From Lutraria lutraria (lineage: Eukaryota; Mollusca; Bivalvia; Venerida; Mactridae), in contig OZ026833.1 of the NCBI GenBank assembly GCA_964023205.1, positions 41,571,137 to 41,635,136 on the forward strand: a DNA stretch of 64,000 bases, read 5' to 3'. Position 1 is the first letter of the stretch, and each line of letters begins with the position of its first letter. Positions 25,201 through 38,310 of the stretch are shown here, piece after piece. The notes below the pieces were generated by a model. The model had not been told where the DNA came from, did no database searches, and was given only the letters and a program-made list of their open reading frames with translations. The translations under genes and the position numbers were made by a program.

Positions 25201-28188
25201 GAATGATTACGATACTTATAAAATAATTGGAAGCACCAATGAATGAGCACATATTGACATACCTAACATTAAGAGTGTGGAAACTTGATTGTTTAATACA
25301 TGATTTCTGGAAAGGTATTGAAGCATTATAATCAGAATCCAGTATGTTATCTTGCGATTATTCAAGACCTTTTCTGTATCAAATTTTACAGTACATATTC
25401 AAAGAAAATTTGATATCTCAAACAAAGCTGTTTAAAACTGGATATGCGTTTATACTTAAATTCGAGTCTTTAATTACAGCTTACCATGTGCTATTCCATA
25501 ACTGATTGTCATATGCACTGTAGATGTTGCAAAGAAACATCCAATTAGACCCAAACTACCAAACACTCCTCCGCCTATTCCGCAAATTATTATACCAAAT
25601 TTGTGGATAATGACTCCAGATAACAAGCCTGCAAATAAAAAAGTTCTCGATGTAAGCAACCCAACTAGTGGTTTCACCTAAGCTTTCAATCTTTGACCCG
25701 AGCTGCCTTCTTTTATCACACACATACATAGTTCTCAAACTAGAACTTGATATACAACGTCTCAGTTTTTACAATAATTTTGAGTAACACACTTAAGGCA
25801 CACGTTTTAGAAATAATTTATTACTGTTTCAGTGGGTAAAACGCCGTTATTCAACGATCTTTTAATTATATATGGCGATCAACCTTACTAGTTTTCCTGG
25901 ACTGGATTCTTATCAGTACTTTACACCCTTATAAAAGGGGTCGGTAAGTTCTCCACAAATAGAGGAGAACCGTTGTGTGTCACATTTCAGACAAGGGTAT
26001 GCCGTGCCGTAATTTGGATTTCCACCCGTTTAGCCAGGACATAAGTCAAGCATACTATCCACTGGACCATGGCGCCGACCAAACTTATGTTCAAACATAA
26101 AATAAACTGGTTACGTGCAATCCCTTTTTAAAATATTTGAGGCAACTAAAATTTAGTCCCTAAATATAATTTCAAATCTAATAAATAAAGTGTGGATTTA
26201 GTTTCTAATATATGCTATGAAATGAAATGTTATACGCGGGACCATATCATACGCATGGAAACTATATTTGCTTTGAATTATTTTGTCAAGAGAAATTTAT
26301 TTGTATACAGCATTAATTTACAATACAAACGTTTAACGTCATAACCCATACCAAGTAAATGATTCAAAGCAAATTCTCCAAAGACTAGTCATTAAAGAAA
26401 TGTGTCAAATGCCTATGTATATAGATAACCTGTTCCAAAAACAACGCCCATAGCTGTGGAGTGGATAACAGCCGTCTCAGCACGTGACGTATTGAATGTA
26501 GACATGACATCAACAAATATGGTTCCAATCGAGTTGAATAATCCTATGTGCATAAACATCACCAGGAAACAAGTGATGAATACCAAACACTTGTCAAAGT
26601 CACAGTTAGTTACCCTGCAAACGCACACATATAATTATGTAGGTTTAAGGTGTAATAAACGACAGGGTCAAGTATCATTAGTCGTGGACCTACGCTAGAA
26701 CTTAATTCTTAAATTTGACTTTTAATGTAATTAGAAAAGAAATGAATATTTGCTCATATCTTTTCAGAACTCGGGATGTAAATCTAGGTTCATGTGGTAA
26801 TCATTGTACTATATTGCTCATATTACCAATTGTAACCCGCATACAACATAATTTGTTATGTACAAACAATAGCAACAGAAATCTTGTTCGTATGATTATG
26901 GTTTAATAAAGTATACTATTAACTGAAGATGAACACCAGAAATCAATACATTAAGATAAGCCCCGTCAAACATCCACATGATTCGTTTTAGTTTAAAATG
27001 TGTATTGAATGTAACAAATTCGATATCATCGGCCTGCTTCATGGCTATATCTTAGCTGAGATTTCAGTTTTTGAACTTACAAATATTTCATCAACTTGTT
27101 TGTAAAGAAAATGCATTTTATTGCTTTATTGCGGGGGCGGCGGGGGGGGGGGGGGGTATTGGTAAACGTCTGAAATGAATACTTTTGGGACATTTTTAAG
27201 TAAAACTGTACTGTATAAAACAATATATGTTTGTGAAATTGGCTCACGCATAAGTCATGCGATATTGTTTTGTCGAATTGTGATACTGCATCACAGTAAC
27301 ATATATTTTTTGTAGTTGCTTATTCAATGAAGGACACGTACCAACGACATGATTATGATCACGTAAGTAAACGCGTGGGTGTAAACACAGATATCCAGTT
27401 ACATGAATTCATATTTTGAATGTTAAGAATTACAAAATAAATACACGCTTATTTATTTGGTTTATAGAAATTGATTTGGTTATATTTTCCACCGCAGTTT
27501 TGTTCCAGACAAAGGAATACAGTTATAATACGTACCCCCACTTGGGACGCGGGATTCGGGCCATTTTAGGCATGACGCGGGACTCTTGGCGTAACGAGAC
27601 GCAGGACTCACGTTTGTTCGTAAATGAGTCGTGGGACTCGCTCCTTAAAATATTGAGGGACGCGAGACTCAGTGGAAAAAAAAGGACGCAGGACTCGTGG
27701 GGAGGGGGTATTACCTTCTAATGAGGATTCAGGACTCGTTGTGGCAATCGATGAAAGGGTTGAATTTGTAAATACGGGGCGCAGTCGATGCTGCAGTGAG
27801 TTCTCGATATTCACGCATTTTACTTGCATCGAACAAGTACACTATACGCAAAGATAACTACTCTGACATCAGTCGAAACATGATTTACTTATGTTTTGGC
27901 CGTGTTTAAACTGGTAAACTTGTTATAACAATCCGTAAAATAATGAACTAATTTTCGTGGACTCATGATCGGATCAAATTGATCAGGACGAACACGGTTA
28001 ATTTTTATGGCATGTACGTCACGGAAATTTGGTTTCAAAAGATTGAAAAATACCTGAGTTATGAGAAAAGTCAACATACTTAATGGACAACCTTCGTACA
28101 TATGCGACAATGTAAAAGTGTAGCAATAGTAAAATCACATCAACTTTATCATTATTTAAGTATATAATTATATAAATTCTTACCTCAT
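22212..28188 (-). CDS. SLC16-like (MCT-like) transporter, copy 3, complete
   Basis: Coding exons on the minus strand are 28184-28188, 26430-26614, 25485-25628, 24537-24684, 23371-24191 and 22212-22375. The total is 1467 nt, or 488 residues. Every exon has the same length and phase as in copy 2 except exon 5, which is 15 nt shorter (five codons missing from the variable central loop). The protein keeps the SRAETAVIHS segment, AIGQHFEGNRKLLMLSLQAS, DLYGFRGALLLIGG and SGSYTVPFYAAAG. TM8 reads NLFGRFIPGAMMQSK. The donor after 26430 is GTTATC, weak but GT. Intron 1 holds a G-run and a cluster of spaced GACGCGGGACTC repeats; intron 2 holds a SINE shared with copies 1 and 5. Stop is TAG at 22212-22214. 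Membrane solute transport is known for the family; the substrate is not inferable. Confidence 0.92.
22741..22762. repeat. C12/A10 homopolymer junction in the last intron of copy 3
   Basis: Twelve C followed by about ten A. A length-unstable tract; no function inferred. Confidence 0.9.
25830..26100 (-). mobile_element. tRNA-headed SINE in intron 2 of copy 3
   Basis: The left part reads AAAACGCCGTTATTCAACGA and CTAGTTTTCCTGGACTGG. The right part is a degenerate tRNA head on the minus strand (GGTCCAGTGGATAGTATGC and a damaged B-box). The SINE and the 300 bp beyond it align with intron 2 of copies 1 and 5, so it is an ancestral insertion carried along by gene duplication. Copy 2 lacks it. Confidence 0.7.
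27132..27156 (+). repeat. G-run in intron 1 of copy 3
   Basis: Twenty-five bases, nearly all G on the plus strand (C on the transcribed RNA). Potential G-quadruplex in the non-template DNA strand; also a likely sequencing or assembly weak point. Confidence 0.9.
27545..27737. repeat. Cluster of spaced GACGCGGGACTC repeats in intron 1 of copy 3
   Basis: Seven imperfect copies of a 12-bp core (GACGCRGGACTC or its shorter form GTGGGACTC/CAGGACTC) begin near 27545, 27574, 27598, 27631, 27659, 27685 and 27728, with different sequence between them. The cores are more conserved than the spacers. A decayed roughly 29-bp minisatellite is the simplest reading. Confidence 0.75.
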
Positions 28189-28543
28189 TTTTAAGTATTT
28201 CAGCGTCGCCAAAATATTATTTTACGTATTCACTAATTTCTCATATTAACCGTCAGTATGATGGTTTAAATCGGGTATAATGAATTTGAAAATGATAGTG
28301 TGGTGAAGCGTTCACGTAACTGACTGTATACAAAACGTTCGTGAGGTAAAATTAATCGAGATATCTACACAAGCTTACATAAAAGATAGCATAAATATCC
28401 CATGTCAAATCCGCGTTTTACTAATATACGCGAATATTCAACATTATTACTCAACGCATTATATAAATGTTAATTCGTTATTTTTTGCTGTTTCACAAAA
28501 AGATTTGGATATTTCCAAGAATTTTAATTTGAGTCTTACAGCG

Positions 28544-28577
28544 AACTGTTGACAGGTCAACAGTTTTGACTGTTGAC
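28544..28577. repeat. Triple ACTGTTGAC motif with a 9-bp hairpin upstream of copy 3
   Basis: ACTGTTGAC occurs at about 28545, inverted at 28556-28564 (GTCAACAGT) and direct again at 28569-28577. The last two form a perfect stem with a TTTG loop. It lies about 370 bp upstream of the copy 3 start codon, in sequence not shared with the copy 5 flank. Confidence 0.7.
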
Positions 28578-29924
28578 TGCCTCGATATCGAGTGTTTCCG
28601 TAATGAACGTTCGCTAACAATCAGTACATTCCGTCAAGGCGGAACTTACCGATTGCAGTTGGGGTTATTATTATTATTATATTTATTATTAACAGCCCTT
28701 TTTAACGGTTTTGGGGTAAGGTGGAGGAGCTATTTTAAAAATAGGCAAACTGGGGAAACATTACTAAGTAAACAAGCCCTGTATAAAAGATATTTTGGTT
28801 GGGGAAATTCTTTTAAAAAGAAAATATATCCTATTTAGCTTGGGGAATGGGGCCGACTTCCGTTTCCAATTTCTTTTTCAGAAGAATTGAATACATATAA
28901 ATATTAAAGATATATATATATACATATAATGCATTAGGTAATAAAACAGTTATTCCATGGGCATTTGTGGAACAGTCCCGAGGTGAACGAGTGACTTTTT
29001 CAAAATGTCCACCTAACACCCATGAAATAATTGTACACTGCTTTATGGATTGTAAACACTAGGAAATATTATGTTGTTTATCAGGTCAATAGTAAACGCA
29101 GCCTTTAACCAAACTTGAAATAATGTCTGAATGGGCAGTGTGTTTATACTCCCATTGTATATTGAGATCTGTGAAATGATCGTTAAGATGCTTCAATCAA
29201 CAGCCTAGCGAAACACGATATCTAATCGGGTTTAATTGATAATATATACATGTACTGCTATTTTACTAAACTGTCAGAGCTGAATAATTACACGGTCGCT
29301 GAATGTGATTATTATTATTGACCGTGACCTTATTCAGCTTTGATGATTTAATACAATCGCTCTATACTAGAATTGAAATTTTGAATTCCTTGGTAATATT
29401 CATCTGTAAAAATAATGCGTTGATGTTGCATCAGATTTAAATATAATTTTTAAATTATTGTATAATGAAAAAGGTAGAAGTTGTTATTTGTTGACTCTAT
29501 GAGAGCTAGACAATATAGGGTGGCCTTAAAAATACTTTTCCTCTTTGCTGCAATTTGACATAAGCCTTCCTTTGATAGTTCTATTAATTTTTTCCATTTA
29601 GTCAAATCATGCGTGGTATTGTGACGACTTTCCTGATCCTATAATCAGTCTGGTAGCGCAATTCAAGTCGTGTCCACAAAGTTTGTATTCGAATTAAATG
29701 ATAGTAATAAGCAAGTCAATATGTGCCTAAATATATTGCAAAATGATGCTCTACAGACAGAGCTAATCGTATAATATTACAGCCAATTTATTAATACAAT
29801 TGCTACATGTACCATATTGGTACATTCATCCTTCTTTATTCAAGACAATTAATGTGACATGCTTTTTGAGGCTAACCCAGCCTAAGGTTAAACTTAGCTC
29901 TATGATTCCAAAGCTAGTCACACA
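28578..29924. other. 5' flank of copy 3 and spacer
   Basis: About 28.5-29.04 kb appears inserted relative to the copy 5 flank. About 29.1-29.24 kb aligns with 62.28-62.39 kb (shared GATCTGTGAAATGATCGTTA). No gene seen. Confidence 0.45.
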
Positions 29925-30020
29925 CTCACGGTACCAAATGTAATAGCAGGTGGGAACACTGTACCCGCTGCAGGCCTCCTGTCTGCAAGTCAGATGCTCT
30001 GTCAACTGAGATAATCGGAA
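29925..30020 (-). mobile_element. tRNA-Ala-like SINE downstream of copy 4
   Basis: It shares ACGGTACCAAATGTAATAGC and the diverged tRNA head (CTGTCTGCAAGTCAGATGCT on plus) with 12130-12250. It is about 0.77 kb past the copy 4 stop. Confidence 0.65.
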
Positions 30021-30792
30021 TGGATAATATAACTGGCAATTTATTTAATATACAAATACCATACTTCTACATGTGAATTCCAAATACATCGAGAATGACT
30101 TTAGTCGTGTCACAAAATGATTAATAAGTATCTAAGCAATATGCTTTTAATACTAATCCCTTTTTTATCTTTTATTTATTCAATACAAGCTTTTTAGAAG
30201 ATCGTCTATGCAATTCAAGAATACTTTATTTTGACAGAGAAGCACGTAGCACTACTTAAAAACATTTCGTTATCATCATCACAAAGATTTCACGTTACTA
30301 CTCTAACCCGTTTATATGATTCACCAGTGTTCATTCACATGACTATGGCGTTATCACCAGACAATACAGGCTTGGACAAATCGAGGGATGATCAAACATG
30401 TATATAACCATCCAACGTATATTGCAGCCTTCACCGCAAATGTTTAAGATCCAAAGATCCGGTATCAGCTGTCATTAAACGCTTAGTCAAACATACAGCA
30501 TAATCACTTATTTATTGAATAGACGGTCTTAGACAATACTGTTTGACGAGTGTTACGGTAGGTAATACAATTAAAGGATGATTATGTAACATGCTGTTAA
30601 TGATGCAAAAAGCGTATGAGTCTACATGTAGCTAGTTTGTTACTGATATATACATGTTACATGTATTTTCATCTAAATTATCAATGTATATACATATTTG
30701 TATTACGACACACTTCTTTATTACAAGGAAATTAAGAAAGATAAGTCTTTACAAGTCATTTTATAAGTATGTTTTTTTCTGAATGCATTGCT

Positions 30793-33700
30793 CTACATGC
30801 TTGTAAGATCAAAGACAGTTGAACAATGCCTCCGCTGGTACCTCTTCATTTTTTGTGTCGCCCATGTTATCAAAAATAGCAACGAAGCAAAGGTTGTCAT
30901 TCCAGCTGCGGCGTAAAATGGTACAGTGTATGAGCCAGATAGGTCTCTTATGTAACCTAAAATATATGAGTGATGACGTAAGAAAATACAGATCTATCAC
31001 TGAGCGAACACAGAAAATGAAACTGAACACTCCACATCTACAAAACAATGAGAGAAAAAGGGGTGTTACTGGGCTTATTTTGGATATCACAAGCCCAGTA
31101 ACCCCCCTTTTCTTTCCATATTTAGATTTGTAATACTTGTTTTCTATATAATATAAAAAATCCCTTGAATAAAAAAAACCGCAAAGATTGTCTTTAGTGA
31201 AAAACACAATTTTTTACCCAGATGTGACTTCAATTAAAATTAATAAATTATTAATTAAACAGTTCACAAATATAAACCTCACTTTGATGAATACGTTATT
31301 GAATCATCTAAATTTGACTCAGATTTATTTGAACTGAGCTATGTACACTGCTCACATCATGACATCGCCAAGGATTAGATCTGCCGAGAAGACACTGCGT
31401 TCAATAAACACAAATGTTGTCCCCTGTAGCATGCTCGATGGGTAAAAGTAGAAGCAAAGTAGAAGCAAAGTTTCAAATATATGACTGCCCTTATTATTCA
31501 ATAAGTGAAGAATGAAGTCAATTAATGCACCAATAATTTCGTCATAATAACTAATTTTTGAAACAATTCAGACAAGCGGTGTATGACGAAACGGTCAAAT
31601 GCATTGATCTAAGAAAAAACAATCGACGCTGGACGATATGGTATGATATATCTACTAGTGAAATAACCCATTTATACTTATGTACATCAAATTAAGATCA
31701 ATGTCAATTCGATGTTGGGCGAATTGTATATGGCAACAAGTGCATAGGTCTCAAAGTGTCCTAGTAAGAGGTGTTAGTGCTAGACGCAACGAAAAATAAA
31801 AAAGCCGATTTAAAAGATCTAATTCGGTCAAAGTCTATTTAAAATCGAGGTTGGGTTTAACGGTAGATGGGAATGAAACAAGGCAACGAGTGTATTAATT
31901 AATATCAAAGCGATACATGAAACAGTAAAATCCAGACCTCGTATTGATGAAAAGAGGATCAGACTAACGCATGGACGGACAAGTTAGTTTCTAACTTCCG
32001 ATTCGGGGAAATAAAAGTAAAGAAAAAATAATCTATTTCAATGATATAAACAAAAACGCATACTTGTACATAAGAAACTTACCACTAACAGGACCTGCAA
32101 TTGCGTTTCCAATACCATTTGCAGAAAAGAGTACACCAATTGCTGTTGGAAGATCTTTTATTCCAATTATCTTTGTTGATATCACACTGAACATTGAAAT
32201 GACCATTCCTAAAGGTATTCCAGTGAATGCTAAAATAGCAATAGTTTCACTTCTCGACGTCGGTAGTGAAAACGCTACCAAGACAATTGTTGCCATCAAT
32301 GATGCCAATAACGGACAGAAAAGCGTCGGTATGTGTTTAGATTGCATCATGGCTCCAGGCATCAGCCGCCCAATAATGTTCAAAATATTCATCAGAAGTA
32401 ATCCAAAATTTGTATCATCCAAGGTTAATCCTTTATCCTTAAAAACATCTGCTACAAATATCACTACAATACCAACTGAAGGATACGCCGTTACACAACC
32501 CAAAACAAAAGTCATGAAACCTCGGTTCTTGACAACGTATTTAACACTTTGTAGTACTGTTCTTTCGGTTTCTGCATGATCATTTCCTGCAAGGTCTCTT
32601 TGCTTTACGACTATTTTTCTTGTCTGAGGATCATTGCTAAGGACTGGGAAATTATCAATGAAATATATGTCAGGCTCATTGCAATTGGTCGCATGATTGC
32701 TCTTTTCAATGATCACTTTGTCCTTATTTCTGATCACATTAGTATGATATGACTCTTGATATTGCCTTAAGCGTTCACCATTTGTGTTGTCCCTTCTTAG
32801 ATTTGTTTCATTCTTTGGTTGATGTTTCCAAAGAAGACATCCGGGAATACAGTTCATTGTCATACCTCCTACGATTAGCAATGCACCTCGAAATCCGTAA
32901 AGCTCACTGGAACAGTTCAGTTTTGATTATTTATCTAAACAATATTGAATTATAATATATAGCTCAGATATAAAAGAATAAAAGAATATTTCCAGATATG
33001 CTTGACAAATGATACTAAATGAGTTAGTAACATTATTTTGCATTTCTTTTAAATTGTGTGCTTTTGTATTCGTTTTATTTCTGTATAAATTATTTTGAAA
33101 AATAATCGGGTAATAAACTTAGAAGATTGCATAAATGAAACTATTAAGTTATTTTACATATATATCCAATGTCTGTTTTCGTGATCATTTTACAAAGTCA
33201 TCATTATATGGTATAATTCATACATGTACATACCTCAGGTAAGCAATTATATATGGATAAACCATTCCACCAGTGGCGGCACCTGATGCTTGCAAGGATA
33301 GGAAAAGCAGTTTTCTATCACCAGCAAAATGTTGACCAATAGCAGTAGCCGAACAAATGTATAAAGAACAAAGTCCAATTGCTGCACAATAGAATAATTA
33401 AAACATAATTTATAGCTCCAATGTAAGTTACCCATCAAAGGCCACATGAGGTCTAATATCTTAATTGGTTAATTGCCCCTTGTCAGGTTAATCCTGTCTG
33501 GTCATATAGTCAGCTTTGTGTCTGTAGACTTGGCCCCTAGTCAAATAATAGGGTCATAAAGTTTATTGATTTAAAGTGATACTTCCTGTTGTTTTATAAG
33601 CATTTTATGTAATCATTATTTTGTTGCTAGATTATGTAAGAACGGTCTGACTTTGTAAGTTAACAGTCAGTTAAAATACTGAAATACAAAAAAATGTATA

Positions 33701-36047
33701 TTTTTTAATATTGTCACCATCATTATATGCACTTAATAGCCCCAAACAATTACTATAATAATAAACACATTAAGACCTTTACCTGTGCTTTGATTTGTTG
33801 GAAACGGGTTTTCATGTTTCTAGAGAATGGGTTAATTTAGAAAAGGAAGAAGCGCTATCTATGGAGTATTATGTAATAAACAGCGGGGTTCTGGGTACGG
33901 AATTTCATTAAAGTCAAGTACCTAACGAACGGAAGACGTTATAAAAAAACTGAGGCATTGTTCCCTGCTTTATACATTTATAGTCATTTTAAGACTACTT
34001 TTCGTAATATATTCCTATATACAGAGTAGTTATCGTTGTTCAAAAAATTGTAAATTTCGTGCGATATTGGTTTATACACTACGTGTATTAGATAATCAAT
34101 TGTTTGATGGTGCCTTCTTTTCTCTTGAAGGGATACCTGTGTATAAGTTTATAACTTTATAACAAAACTAAGCGCTATTTAATGTCGCTATGGACAACAA
34201 TGAACACATATTTAATACACATCATCATGAAAATGTGTATATCTATTACAAAGCGGGTGTTCTTGCTACCAGTATATTAACTGGATTAATTTCATGTTTA
34301 TACCGATGAGGTTGGGCACACATGTCTAGTTCCCCCCTGTAGCGTTGCTACAGACCATTTCACTGCTGTACCCTGGGGGGGAAATGAGTTTTGTTCTCCA
34401 ATTCTGTATGGATCTGTGCTGGATAGGTTATGAGAGGGAGGAAGAGGAAGTTTTGGTTTGTATGAGATGTATGCATTAAATTTGAAACACAACTTACCAT
34501 ATACTATTCCAAAACTGATGGTCATATGAACAATAGAAGTTGCGAAGAAACATGTCATTATGCCAATACTAGCTAGACATCCTCCGACTATCCCACAAAG
34601 TATTATACCAAATCTTTGGATGAACACTCCAGATATCAAACCTGGAATAAAAACAAGAAAATGGATTCCTAGGAATAACATGCATCTGGAACACCTGCGA
34701 AGAATAACTAGGTTCGGTTTGTATGGGAATATTTTGTCAAACATTATTCGAGCTGATTTTTTTTGTGACAAATTTGTGTTTATCAATTTGTTTTAAATTA
34801 CTTATAATTGGCACTGCTCTGGTTGATTTATGAAATTAATATTCTATACGTATTGCTATAGTAGAATCATACGTCGTCTCGTGCTTTGATTAGTACTTAA
34901 GCACTGTATCAACCGAGACATAATGTTTACCTGTTCCAAAAACAACACCCATGCCTGTGGAGTGAAAAACAGCCGTCTCAGCACGTGAAATGTTGAATGT
35001 TGACATAACATCAACAAATATGGTTCCAACAGAGTAAAAAAATCCCGTGTTAAGAAACATCACCAGATAGCACGTGAAGAGTACCAAACAGGAATGTATG
35101 CTGCACTTTGGCATCCTGTTGAATATAAGAACATTATTGTAAATGTTCTGTTCTAATAGTTCTTTCTGTATAGTTCTATGTGTTGGATGAATTTTGGGCA
35201 ATACGTGGTTACATTGTTGTCGTAGGGTATGTTCTTTAAGAATATTTTAGCCAATAAGCTATGATTACAAACGAATTCAATCAGTAATAGAGTCCATAGA
35301 TGTTATGGAGTATGAATAAAATATTGCACAGTAACCGCTGATATATGTAAAACATGACCACGACGTGGTGTTTTACAAACACGCAATCATGTATTTCGGA
35401 ATAGCAGTTTTTTAGCTTACTTTACAAAAAATGCAGATATCGCTTACCACATATGTATCAGTATACTTACATCTTACTTAGTATCCATGTTTAGTTTCTG
35501 GATCATATATCAACACAGATGAAATATTAACATTTTATCATTGAAGTTGGTATACAAATAATGCCATAGGAACATTTGAAGTCTCATAAATACTAACATG
35601 GTTACATAATTAGTAGGATATAAATATATTAAGGAAATTTCCTTGGGCAATATCCTCAATATCCTGCGATATTGCTTTAATGCATGGTTACCGGCCAATG
35701 TTTTCGTTATCATGTCCGCATATCTTAATTGTGATAGTCTACTCCGGGTGTGTGAGTTCGAACCATTGCACAGACATTGCATCCAAAACTATTCGTCATA
35801 ATTACTAATCATTCTGACCGAAGCGCTGCGAATGAATAACTTAAGTCCTTGCACACCATGGAGTCCTAAATTGTGACAGCATCGAGGAATACATTGGTAA
35901 TAATACAGATAAGCTTTTAACAAATTACTTGTCAATAAATAAAATAGAGTAAATGACCTAATTTACATTTCTAATTTACGCTTCATGCAATTTAGCTCTG
36001 TTCACATATTCAAAAGGTTTCTTAAACAGTTTTAATGCATACCTCAT
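30793..36047 (-). CDS. SLC16-like (MCT-like) transporter, copy 4, complete and most divergent
   Basis: Coding exons on the minus strand are 36043-36047, 34931-35115, 34498-34641, 33234-33381, 32083-32906 and 30793-30956. They sum to 1470 nt, or 489 residues. Copy 4 has the same phases as its neighbours but is the most divergent in sequence: the N-terminus begins MRMPKCSIHSC, the 148-nt exon reads GQHFAGDRKLLFLSLQASGA, and the C-terminus ends HCSTVFDLTSM. TM8 reads NIIGRLMPGAMMQSK. Exon 2 begins G|ATG, so an alternative start at the second Met is possible, but the conserved ATGAG mini-exon 0.9 kb upstream argues for the longer form. Intron 5 has a 21-bp hairpin. The divergence suggests this copy split earliest, or has a different substrate range. 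Confidence 0.91.
31056..31111. repeat. 21-bp inverted repeat in the last intron of copy 4
   Basis: The arms 31056-31076 and 31091-31111 are 21 bp with one mismatch and a 14-nt loop (core GTTACTGGGCTT / AAGCCCAGTAAC). It would fold strongly in RNA or single-stranded DNA, and is possibly the remnant of a short palindromic MITE. Not present in the equivalent intron of the other copies. Confidence 0.9.
33845..34080 (+). repeat. Dispersed repeat, inverted partner of 3590-3840
   Basis: Reverse-complement match to 3590-3840 across about 230 bp, lying in intron 3 of copy 4. The partner lies in intron 1 of copy 1, so it moved independently of the gene duplication. Class unknown. Confidence 0.6.
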
Positions 36048-36602
36048 GTCGTTTGCTTGTTTGTTTGTTTTCCTGTAATCCAATGATTTGATATGTGTTG
36101 TCACATTTGGGTACAGTAATAATGTATAACAAATACGTCTCTGAATGTTTGAAACAGTTTATGACCTCACAGAAAGTAGTTAGTCATGATTGACAAAACA
36201 CAAATGATGAAGATAGAAGTTAAATACTAAAATGTAAGGTCCATTAAGATGCACATCAATAAAACAAGTGGATATAATACCACGATAATATTACGATACG
36301 GATGATGTAGCGATGGATATACTTCTCAGGTGATATCGTTTAGTAATCGAGTTACGCACAGTATTATTATTGAAGTATGTACTTATGGTTTAGTATTTAA
36401 AATATATAAATTTGTGAAACTTGATATCTTATGACCAAACAGCAAGCTACGCTACTTTCAGCTAAGCGAATGTTGAAAGTTACTGAAAATCATTCGATTT
36501 TCTCACGAGTTTATTACGTTACGCTGCGTGCGTAAATACAGAATTTTACAGAAAAAAAGATTGGAATCGCATCGTGATAGCTAAGTATTGCTCAAAAAGA
36601 AG

Positions 36603-36690
36603 AAGAAAAGTACCCGATGCGGGACTCAAACTCGCGACACCCTGCTTGTAAGTCAAATGGTTTTCCAAATGAACTAATCGGGCTGATTAA
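36603..36690 (-). mobile_element. tRNA-headed SINE upstream of copy 4
   Basis: The minus strand has GCCCGATTAGTTCATTTGGA, an anticodon-loop-like CTTACAA and GCGAGTTTGAGTCCCGC (B-box region), related to the tRNA-Ala-like family downstream of the genes. Only the head is clear. Confidence 0.6.
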
Positions 36691-37832
36691 TATCGCAAGA
36701 TCGATATACAATCCTGCCACAGTAGCGATTGTTTATAGCTATTTATATGACACCACAAATAATCAAATTTATATAATATATCATTTCTATCAGTCCATAA
36801 TATTCGAATCGTATATTGAATCATAATATATTCTCGCGTGGATTACCAAATGGCCAAAAGATTACAAAATTATTCGTTTGAATGCGGATGAGCGTATCGA
36901 AGCGATTAATGTTATGAGTATAACCTATCATTCGTATTGTTGTATGAAATGAAAGAAGCCCTAAATACCGAAATGCCTGGTAAAGTATGGAGTAGTAACG
37001 TATTTTGTTAACTCGCATGACTGTGAATATTTGTACTGCTTTATGGAGTTTTACAATTGAATCGCCAATAATACCCAGTCCTTTGAATTTGTCAAAACAA
37101 ATCGTTTGCTTTATTTTAACATGACGCTGATAATCTCATTTGAAATATTTATATTACCTTTCCTGACAATTAATCTTATATTCATCAATATGTTGTTGTT
37201 TTTTGTTCAACATTATCAAAATACGCTTTTGTATAATAATGTCAGCGTTTGTTTTCCTATTTTTGGTCATCTTTTACATACCGATTTTTATCATTTTATT
37301 GTTGTTTGGTACGAACATGAGGTTAAGAACTTAAGACCATTTCTCAACAGTCGGTCGAGAAATATTTTCCTACATACCGAAGAGCTTTCATTAACATTCC
37401 GCCTAAGAAAATATTTCCAGTTTTACAATTTAGTGGCATAAATACAAATTCAAATATTACGTGCATTCAAGTCAAAGTCAGATGGCTATGCAAAATCGTA
37501 ATCGAGTTATACAACTTAATCAATTGCATGCCAGATGTAGGAAAGAGTATAACTGTTTCAACATCAATTTTCTGCTTGTAGTTCCGAAGTACTTCAAGTA
37601 TTGTTGGCTTGGAGCTACGGCTCCAAGCCTATGTATTGTTTTCGGTTACGTTTGTTCCCTAGATGCTGGTAGATGCAATGCGAAAGCTGGGTACAAGTGC
37701 ACAAAAATGTTAAGAGTCCGGCGATTGGTTGAGAGCTATATGTTAACAGTACGGTGATTGGTTTACGCTTAATGTGTGAATCGGTATCACATGACTTGAG
37801 TGTACCAACTTCACTGTGCCAGTCTATTATGA
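36691..37832. other. Spacer between copies 4 and 5, unassigned
   Basis: AT-rich. A stretch at about 37300-37500 recurs in diverged form at about 38730-38895 (shared CATAAATACAAATTCAAATA). No gene recognised. Confidence 0.45.
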
Positions 37833-38310
37833 AATCAGGGTGTTTCACTAAAGATCGGTTTGTTCTATTAACATTAATTACACGTTAAGGTAGTAAGGTA
37901 CACATTTTAAAACTGTCTATTTTTTCTGTTACCATGTACAATATATTTAAATCAATTATTTTAATCATTACTGAAAGACATATTAGCGGAGGATTGTTCA
38001 AGAGAATTTAAGGAAGCCCCTTCTATAATGAAACCTGCGAAACGCTATTGCCGCCAATAATTTTGTCACGTGATCTTGATGTACACATTTGCGATTTCAT
38101 TGTAAAATCGGGGTGTTTCACTATAAATCGGCATGTTCCATCAACCGTTAAGGCACGAAAAGATAAGATATATTAACGCAGTCTCAATTATTTTTACTTT
38201 ACTAGCTCTTTGTTTAATTATCAACATAATTGCTGAAGGTAACAAGCGGAGGATTAATTAATTAATGAAATACACCCCTACTATAATTTAACTTGCGAAA
38301 CGCTTTCTCT
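37833..38310. repeat. Diverged tandem duplication, about 270 bp period
   Basis: The stretches 37833-38055 and 38103-38310 align in direct orientation, sharing GGGTGTTTCACTA, a GCGGAGGATT word and TGCGAAACGCT, with many substitutions. Together with the repeat at 37.3/38.7 kb this suggests an older local duplication. Confidence 0.65.
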
